Shown here: in pieces, positions 62,501-64,000 of the stretch
Layout: each line of letters starts with the position of its first letter
Numbering within the stretch: position 1 is the stretch's first letter
Origin: Climacteris rufus
Lineage: Eukaryota; Chordata; Aves; Passeriformes; Climacteridae
NCBI GenBank assembly: GCA_013398175.1
Contig: VZRZ01002180.1
Location: 1,190,883-1,254,882 of the forward strand
Reading direction: 5' to 3'
DNA: 64,000 nucleotides
Translations under genes and position numbers: made by a program
Notes under the pieces: generated by a model
Told to the model about the DNA's origin: nothing
The model's database searches: none
The model's input: the letters and a program-made list of their open reading frames with translations, nothing else

Positions 62501-63823
62501 GAGCTACTGTCAGAAGCACTTTTGGACAATGGTCTGTATGTCTGTGTCTTTGCAGCTGGGTGTGCCTGAGCAGAGAACGATGGACTGTAGCTACCTAATA
62601 TAAAACAAAACCAGAAACAGTCATAGCATGAGAATAAGTCTTAAAAAACCATAACATGGAATGCTACAGGAACTGACAGTAACTCAATAAAGCTGCAAGG
62701 TTAGAAAAATGTGTAAATGCACACTTAAAAGTACATTGCTGTGTACTATGTAGCTCATTAGAAAACTTATATATTTTTGCATAAAATTACAAACACATAG
62801 ATAAAGTGCAGTATAGCTGAAATAAATTCATTATCAGTTTGATGGAGGAGAAGTTAATGAGTGTATACATCCATCAAAGCTGTTAATGACAGCCTGTAAT
62901 TAAACTCCAAGCTCATCCTGTTTCTCAGTTTTTCTATGTTCAGATGGTAGAAAAGAGGCAGGAAACACATATTTTTAAATTGTTTTAATAATTAGTTAGT
63001 TTGTGATGATGAGGCAATAGCATATCTTGAAGAGGATCGCAAGAGTACAAAGAGATGTCAAACGACTGACCCTCAACAAATCCTCTCAACAGCACAGAAA
63101 AATGCACTATTGAGAGCATGTCTAATGCAACAAAAACTGAAATGGAAAAATTTTCAATGGCATTTTTGCAGAAGGCACTGTGGTTTTTTTGCACATAGTC
63201 TATTCATCCTTTCATTTTTGCTTTTTTTGTAAACAATTTTGCCATATGGTTATAATCTTTTGAAAGACACAATGATTACATATCTTAGATGAGTATGTCT
63301 TTTCTTGCAGTTAAATAACATCAGCACCAATGCCTAGAGCAAAAATGGACAAGGCTGTAAAGCAGAATCAGTTTTATTAGGGACTCTAACTGCATATTTT
63401 TAAAGTGTTTTCAGTACGTTCTATGTCAATAATTAGCATTTTCATTTTCACACAGCAATTCCTTTTCCATGTTCATAAGGAAAGGCTGTGTTACTCACAA
63501 TCACTGGTGAAAATAGATGCAATATAATCAAGAAACTACAGTATTACAGTGTATCCCCTCTGCAGTAAGTGCCCCACAGCTGCAATTCATTTCTGTAGTA
63601 AGAATGAAACAAAAATCAAACTTGTTTCATTTGGGGGAAAAGGCATGAACAACTGAGATCAAACAAGACAATAAAAAGTGTTTCTATAAGCATTGTAAAA
63701 ATGAGAGTGAGGAGTTAACTACCCCGTCCCTTGCTGACATTAACAAAAGATTAATTTTGAATAGGGAATAATTCCTACCAGTACCGTATGCATACGCAGT
63801 ATTATACAAGTCTGTGTCGTCAT
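14524..63823 (-). CDS. SORBS2: SORBS2 (ArgBP2/nArgBP2), partial, 17 coding exons in window
   Basis: SORBS2 is a cytoskeletal adaptor of the SoHo/vinexin family. It links actin-associated partners, Abl/Arg kinases, Cbl and synaptic proteins, and acts at Z-discs, focal adhesions and, in the neuronal form, dendritic spines (family knowledge). The sequence shows 17 exons with GT-AG borders and compatible phases: 63779-63823, 62408-62594, 59241-59355, 52048-52128, 49888-49944, 44423-44475, 42456-42643, 38658-40217, 35880-35971, 33248-33294, 31781-31895, 31561-31689, 29608-29811, 25625-26401, 18175-18224, 15371-15477 and 14524-14585. Joined they total 3,869 bp, giving 1,288 codons plus TGA without an internal stop. 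Three C-terminal SH3 domains plus the large neuronal exon separate it from SORBS1 and SORBS3. The N-terminal exons, including the start codon and most of the SoHo domain, lie beyond the right edge. A single transcript need not contain every exon; several are symmetric cassettes. Confidence 0.96.
14586..15370 (-). other. SORBS2: SORBS2 last intron
   Basis: GT-AG intron splitting SH3-3. AT-rich; nothing else recognised. Confidence 0.9.
15371..15477 (-). CDS. SORBS2: SORBS2 exon: main part of SH3-3
   Basis: This 107-bp exon has its acceptor at CTATTTAAG and its donor at GTATGTTTT; it starts in phase 2 and ends in phase 1. It encodes [20 protein letters not shown], then [21 protein letters not shown], the acidic RT loop and the GWFVG tryptophan are all present, so SH3-3 is intact. 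The match to mammalian SORBS2 is near-complete. The upstream ATG seen in this frame lies in the intron. Confidence 0.97.
15478..18174 (-). other. SORBS2: SORBS2 intron between 50-bp linker exon and SH3-3 exon
   Basis: A phase 2 intron. AT-rich with a short A run near 17907. No exon-like ORF or repeat family recognised. Confidence 0.85.
18175..18224 (-). CDS. SORBS2: SORBS2 50-bp linker exon before SH3-3
   Basis: This exon has its acceptor at TTTCATTTCAG and its donor at GTAAGTATAC. It starts in phase 0 and ends in phase 2. It encodes [16 protein letters not shown] plus two bases of a proline codon, matching mammalian PQRPVFTHENIQGGGEP. It is very short and isolated by introns of 2.7 and 7.4 kb; homology and phase carry the call. 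Confidence 0.93.
22681..22700. repeat. (AT)10 microsatellite
   Basis: Ten perfect AT units, followed by GTATGT. Likely polymorphic. Confidence 0.95.
25405..25482 (-). mobile_element. Truncated CR1 LINE 3' end
   Basis: The plus strand reads AATCACAGAATGGTTGGAAG, then GGACCTTAAAGATCATCTAG, the reverse complement of the well-known avian CR1 3' end. The element therefore lies on the minus strand, its 3' tail at the low-coordinate end. Only about 80 bp remain, typical 5' truncation. It is 140 bp downstream of the 777-bp cassette exon on the gene strand. Confidence 0.88.
25625..26401 (-). CDS. SORBS2: SORBS2 long cassette exon between SH3-2 and SH3-3 (259 codons)
   Basis: This is an open stretch of 777 bp on the SORBS2 strand, with an acceptor at CTTATTTTTGAAG and a donor at AAG|GTATTTTA. 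It is phase 0 at both ends, matching its neighbours exactly. It would insert 259 residues between the SSTK end of the SH3-2 exon and PQRPV of the next exon. The translation has no fold I recognise. It is rich in Ser, Thr, Asp and Glu, starts [16 protein letters not shown] and ends in a very acidic part ([12 protein letters not shown], then GYTSPNIDK). It looks disordered. It is not in the SORBS2 isoforms I know best, although SORBS1 has alternative long exons in the comparable place. Exon status rests on length, splice sites and phase. Confidence 0.8.
26402..29607 (-). other. SORBS2: SORBS2 intron between SH3-2 exon and 777-bp cassette
   Basis: A phase 0 intron. AT-rich; no repeat family or further exon recognised. 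Confidence 0.8.
29608..29811 (-). CDS. SORBS2: SORBS2 exon: rest of SH3-2 and DYPDPPIP linker
   Basis: This 204-bp exon has its acceptor at TGCATTTCAG and its donor at GTAAGGATT; it is phase 0 at both ends, with 68 codons. [20 protein letters not shown] and [14 protein letters not shown] complete SH3-2, with the binding Trp and the terminal FPxxYV signature intact. It then runs into the proline-containing linker [20 protein letters not shown]. It ends at a codon boundary, so it can join either the 777-bp cassette or the 50-bp linker exon. Confidence 0.97.
29812..31560 (-). other. SORBS2: SORBS2 intron inside SH3-2
   Basis: A phase 0 intron interrupting SH3-2 between LSLRK and GDRV. Nothing else recognised. 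Confidence 0.88.
31561..31689 (-). CDS. SORBS2: SORBS2 exon: SH3-1/SH3-2 linker and start of SH3-2
   Basis: This 129-bp exon has its acceptor at TTTCACTTAG and its donor at GTACAGTTG; it is phase 0 at both ends, with 43 codons. It begins [18 protein letters not shown], a proline-rich linker, followed by [20 protein letters not shown], the first strand and RT loop of SH3-2. It lies only 91 bp from the preceding exon, the shortest intron in the window. Although symmetric, skipping it would remove the start of SH3-2. Confidence 0.96.
31690..31780 (-). other. SORBS2: SORBS2 91-bp short intron
   Basis: Begins GTTTGTTC and ends CTTTTCACTTAG, with a good pyrimidine tract. Phase 0, between SH3-1 and the linker. 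It is near the lower size limit for vertebrate introns. Confidence 0.92.
31781..31895 (-). CDS. SORBS2: SORBS2 exon: main part of SH3-1
   Basis: This 115-bp exon has its acceptor at TTGTTACAG and its donor at GTTTGTTC; it starts in phase 2 and ends in phase 0. Its 38 codons include [17 protein letters not shown] (RT loop and following strand), [10 protein letters not shown] with the binding tryptophan, and GIFPISYVE, the conserved proline-tyrosine end of an SH3 fold. Together with the previous exon it completes SH3-1, which in this family binds proline-rich partners such as Cbl, Pyk2 and Abl/Arg. Confidence 0.96.
31896..33247 (-). other. SORBS2: SORBS2 intron inside SH3-1
   Basis: A phase 2 intron between TS and KELSF. 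It contains a poly-T tract interrupted by a 10-N gap. Otherwise nothing recognised. Confidence 0.88.
32369..32411. repeat. Poly-T tract with 10-N assembly gap
   Basis: T runs of about 18 and 15 bases flank Ns at 32387-32396. The gap size is probably nominal, so the true homopolymer length is unknown. Confidence 0.95.
33248..33294 (-). CDS. SORBS2: SORBS2 exon: start of SH3-1
   Basis: This 47-bp exon has its acceptor at GTTTTTCAG-like AAACTG context (AG at 33296-33295) and its donor at GTAAGTAAGTA. It starts in phase 0 and ends in phase 2. It encodes [15 protein letters not shown] plus two bases of a lysine codon. AVYDF is the first beta-strand signature (ALYDY class) of an SH3 domain, here SH3-1. 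Confidence 0.93.
33295..35879 (-). other. SORBS2: SORBS2 intron before SH3-1
   Basis: A phase 0 intron. It holds one weak exon candidate at 34445-34644 (see findings). No repeat family recognised. Confidence 0.82.
35880..35971 (-). CDS. SORBS2: SORBS2 exon: short linker before SH3-1
   Basis: This 92-bp exon has its acceptor at CTGTTTTCAG and its donor at GTAGTGAAG; it starts in phase 1 and ends in phase 0. It encodes [17 protein letters not shown] and then [13 protein letters not shown]. It matches the mammalian DRESPRSYSSTLTDMGR...RERRGTPEKE segment with several substitutions, so it is a fast-changing linker. It feeds in frame into the [10 protein letters not shown] start of SH3-1. It is too short to show as a long ORF and was found by homology and phase. 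Confidence 0.88.
35972..38657 (-). other. SORBS2: SORBS2 intron after the giant neuronal exon
   Basis: A phase 1 intron. If retained, the frame from the giant exon meets a stop after about 11 codons (TAA/TGA region near 38623). Nothing else recognised. Confidence 0.85.
38658..40217 (-). CDS. SORBS2: SORBS2 giant neuronal exon (nArgBP2-specific)
   Basis: This 1,560-bp exon begins after TTATAAAG and ends in CAAG before GTGGATTAA. It is phase 1 at both ends, so it can be skipped in frame. It encodes about 520 residues that match the insert defining nArgBP2, the brain form that binds SAPAP and other synaptic proteins (family knowledge). Visible landmarks in order: [17 protein letters not shown] start; [49 protein letters not shown]; a serine-rich acidic stretch; ten consecutive histidines (39199-39228); a C-x3-C-x12-H motif just after, near the reported zinc finger; and a conserved helix-like [24 protein letters not shown] and RSCDD look like basophilic kinase or 14-3-3 sites (inference). 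An upstream in-frame ATG at 40230 is intronic and not the start. Confidence 0.96.
39199..39228 (-). repeat. SORBS2: Poly-histidine coding repeat (10 His)
   Basis: Ten consecutive His codons in the giant exon, mixing CAC (8) and CAT (2). The codon mixture suggests the run is old and selected rather than a fresh trinucleotide expansion. A similar His run is present in mammalian SORBS2. Confidence 0.95.
40218..42455 (-). other. SORBS2: SORBS2 intron before the giant neuronal exon
   Basis: A phase 1 intron containing a 37-bp tandem duplication (41934-42007) and an (AAT)n-like run near 41667-41683. No exon recognised. Confidence 0.85.
41934..42007. repeat. 37-bp tandem duplication, two diverged copies
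   Basis: Both copies start CTAT(A/G)GATA and end with a CTGATAA block; they differ at only a few positions. The lengths are equal (41934-41970 and 41971-42007). Confidence 0.85.
42456..42643 (-). CDS. SORBS2: SORBS2 exon: basic and serine-rich linker
   Basis: This 188-bp exon has its acceptor at TTTTTTCTGTAG and its donor at GTAAGAGG; it starts in phase 2 and ends in phase 1. It has 62 full codons. It opens with [18 protein letters not shown], a basic patch with a possible kinase site (RRKS), and ends with the serine-rich stretch [13 protein letters not shown]. The centre differs more from mammals than the ends do. Ending in phase 1, it can join either the 1,560-bp neuronal exon or the 92-bp exon at 35880-35971, both of which start in phase 1. 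Confidence 0.93.
43446..43489 (+). promoter_or_regulatory. LTR promoter elements: CCAAT and TATA boxes
   Basis: CCAAT at 43446-43450 and TATATTTAAG at 43480-43489, about 30 bp apart. This is a plausible U3 promoter; any transcript would run antisense to SORBS2 toward the 44.4-kb exon. Confidence 0.5.
43725..44132. other. Assembly gap (408 N)
   Basis: A run of N inside the LTR element. Real length unknown. Apparent ORFs spanning it are artefacts. Confidence 0.99.
44239..44244 (+). promoter_or_regulatory. LTR polyadenylation signal AATAAA
   Basis: AATAAA on the plus strand, about 157 bp before the LTR end, placed as expected for the R/U5 border region of an avian LTR. Confidence 0.5.
44423..44475 (-). 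CDS. SORBS2: SORBS2 exon: [17 protein letters not shown] linker
   Basis: This 53-bp exon has its acceptor at TTTTCACAG and its donor at GTAAGAAAC. It starts in phase 0 and ends in phase 2. It encodes 17 residues, [17 protein letters not shown], matching the ASLYQSS...RSLERP stretch of the mammalian protein. Its 5' splice site (44422-44421) lies only 20 bases from the end of the LTR insertion at 43287-44401, so most of the native intron start has been displaced. Confidence 0.92.
44476..49887 (-). other. SORBS2: SORBS2 intron between 57-bp cassette and ASLYH exon
   Basis: A 5.4-kb phase 0 intron. It includes an (ACT)n-like run at 46124-46144. A somewhat GC-richer part around 47.5-48.5 kb has ORFs of up to 192 codons on the plus strand, but I recognise no protein or repeat family there. 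Confidence 0.8.
49888..49944 (-). CDS. SORBS2: SORBS2 cassette exon, 57 bp ([11 protein letters not shown])
   Basis: This exon has 19 codons and is phase 0 at both ends. Its acceptor is ATGATGCAG and its donor GTAAATGAAT. It encodes [19 protein letters not shown], matching the segment that follows ELEFGRP in long mammalian SORBS2 isoforms. It can be included or skipped without changing frame and presumably travels with the 81-bp cassette upstream. The donor, GTAAAT, is slightly weaker than its neighbours, in keeping with optional use (inference). Confidence 0.92.
49945..52047 (-). other. SORBS2: SORBS2 intron between 81-bp and 57-bp cassettes
   Basis: A phase 0 intron. Nothing else recognised. 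Confidence 0.85.
52048..52128 (-). CDS. SORBS2: SORBS2 cassette exon, 81 bp ([10 protein letters not shown])
   Basis: This exon has 27 codons and is phase 0 at both ends. Its acceptor is TGCTCCAG and its donor GTAAGTGAGG. It encodes [11 protein letters not shown], then [16 protein letters not shown]. The same segment occurs in some mammalian SORBS2 isoforms and is skipped in others. Its [12 protein letters not shown] part resembles a second, diverged copy of the WYKxMF core of the SoHo repeats (inference). Because it is symmetric, inclusion or skipping keeps the frame. It is not preceded by a long ORF, so it was found by reading the strand directly. Confidence 0.92.
52129..59240 (-). other. 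SORBS2: SORBS2 intron before the 81-bp cassette
   Basis: A 7.1-kb phase 0 intron. It contains a CR1 fragment at 58700-58830, 460 bp downstream of the preceding exon. No other exon recognised. Confidence 0.82.
58700..58830 (-). mobile_element. Truncated CR1 LINE 3' region
   Basis: The plus strand reads GAGGCTGGAAAGGACCTCC, then AGGTCATCTAGCCCAACCTC and GGTTGCTCAGGGCTGTGTTC. These are signatures of the complement of the CR1 3' region. It lies on the minus strand and is more diverged than the copy at 25.4 kb; both ends are approximate. Confidence 0.82.
59241..59355 (-). CDS. SORBS2: SORBS2 exon: conserved [16 protein letters not shown] linker
   Basis: This 115-bp exon has its acceptor at ATGTTTAG and its donor at GTAAGAC; it starts in phase 2 and ends in phase 0. 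It encodes 38 residues, including [19 protein letters not shown] and then [18 protein letters not shown]. This block is nearly identical to mammalian SORBS2 as I recall it and is one of the strongest homology signals outside the SH3 domains. It ends exactly at a codon boundary, so it can splice to either of the two small cassettes that follow or directly to the ASLYH exon. Confidence 0.95.
59356..62407 (-). other. SORBS2: SORBS2 intron between proline-rich and DPPDRK exons
   Basis: A phase 2 intron. The part from 61330 to 61680 is strongly AT-rich with TATAAATATATA-type low complexity. No exon recognised; the plus ORF at 62230-62466 overlaps the antisense of the next exon and is not real. Confidence 0.83.
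62408..62594 (-). CDS. SORBS2: SORBS2 exon: proline-rich linker after SoHo
   Basis: This 187-bp exon has its acceptor at TATATTAG and its donor at GTATGTT; it starts in phase 1 and ends in phase 2. It begins with the conserved segment [19 protein letters not shown], then a serine-rich stretch, then a proline-rich segment containing HVPPPVPP. In the family this linker carries SH3-binding proline motifs and lies between SoHo and the SH3 cluster. The last two bases (AA) pair with the first G of the next exon to make a lysine codon. Confidence 0.93.
62595..63778 (-). other. SORBS2: SORBS2 intron after the SoHo-edge exon
   Basis: A phase 1 intron, AT-rich. Nothing else recognised. Confidence 0.85.
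63779..63823 (-). CDS. SORBS2: SORBS2 exon: C-terminal edge of the SoHo region
   Basis: This 45-bp exon starts in phase 1 after TTTTTTGTAG and ends in phase 1 before GTAGGAA. It encodes a short acidic-aromatic stretch, [14 protein letters not shown]. It aligns with the DDTDMYNTPYTYNA segment that follows the sorbin homology (SoHo) domain in SORBS1 and SORBS2. The SoHo domain binds flotillin in this family. The rest of that domain should be in exons to the right of the window. It is too short to stand out as an open reading frame, so the call rests on splice sites, phase and family match. Confidence 0.88.
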
Positions 63824-63990
63824 CTACAAAAAGAAATACACGTTAAGTAGTGCCAGACATGCCAGTTTATCACAGAAATGCACCTTTGTGTTTGCAAATA
63901 CAAACAACATTGGTAGACAACCAAGCACCCTATATCTTTTCCTCATCCCATAGGTGCTTTCAGAAGACTCTGTCTTCCCATTTTACTTAC

Positions 63991-64000
63991 CATAGGCTGT
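63991..64000 (-). CDS. SORBS2: Possible SORBS2 exon end cut by the window edge
   Basis: On the minus strand the last bases of the window read ACAGCCTATG followed by GTAAGTAAAA, a near-perfect 5' splice site at 63990-63989. An exon ending here after one base of a codon would join in phase to the next exon (G + AT gives Asp). Only ten bases are visible. The codons Thr-Ala-Tyr do not match the SoHo tail I would expect just before the next exon, so it may be an optional exon or a false site. Confidence 0.35.

Overview
The window is vertebrate nuclear DNA, most likely from a bird. It is intron-rich and AT-leaning, has two short truncated fragments that look like the 3' end of avian CR1 LINEs, and carries one LTR insertion whose ends resemble the TGTAGTGGTTT...AAACCACTACA LTRs common in songbirds. 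The bird call is firm. The songbird call is inference from the LTR and CR1 resemblance only.

One gene is recognisable: SORBS2 (ArgBP2, sorbin and SH3 domain-containing protein 2), on the minus strand. Its 3' end lies at about 12.6 kb and its 5' exons run off the right edge. I placed 17 coding exons by reading GT-AG splice sites and reading-frame phase. Joined, they give one uninterrupted frame of 1,288 codons plus stop. From 5' to 3' (right to left) they encode the tail of the SoHo/sorbin region, a proline-rich linker, a conserved basic and acidic linker, two small symmetric cassette exons, a serine-rich linker, the giant 1,560-bp exon that defines the neuronal form nArgBP2 (with a ten-histidine run and a C2H2-like motif), a short linker, SH3-1, SH3-2, a 777-bp in-frame cassette, a 50-bp linker exon, SH3-3, the stop codon and a roughly 1.9-kb 3' UTR.

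Layout: 1-12.58 kb is intergenic DNA downstream of SORBS2 with no supported gene. 12.58-14.52 kb is the 3' UTR. 14.5-64 kb is the SORBS2 body. Its introns are mostly unremarkable, apart from the LTR insertion at 43.3-44.4 kb (with a 408-N gap inside), the CR1 fragments at 25.4 and 58.7 kb, a poly-T tract with a 10-N gap at 32.4 kb, and small tandem repeats.

Most worth a second look are the 259-codon phase 0/0 cassette between SH3-2 and SH3-3, the LTR that ends 20 bases from a SORBS2 5' splice site, and a weak candidate alternative exon at 34.4-34.6 kb. I found no operon, CRISPR array, RNA gene or evidence of a new multi-gene system.
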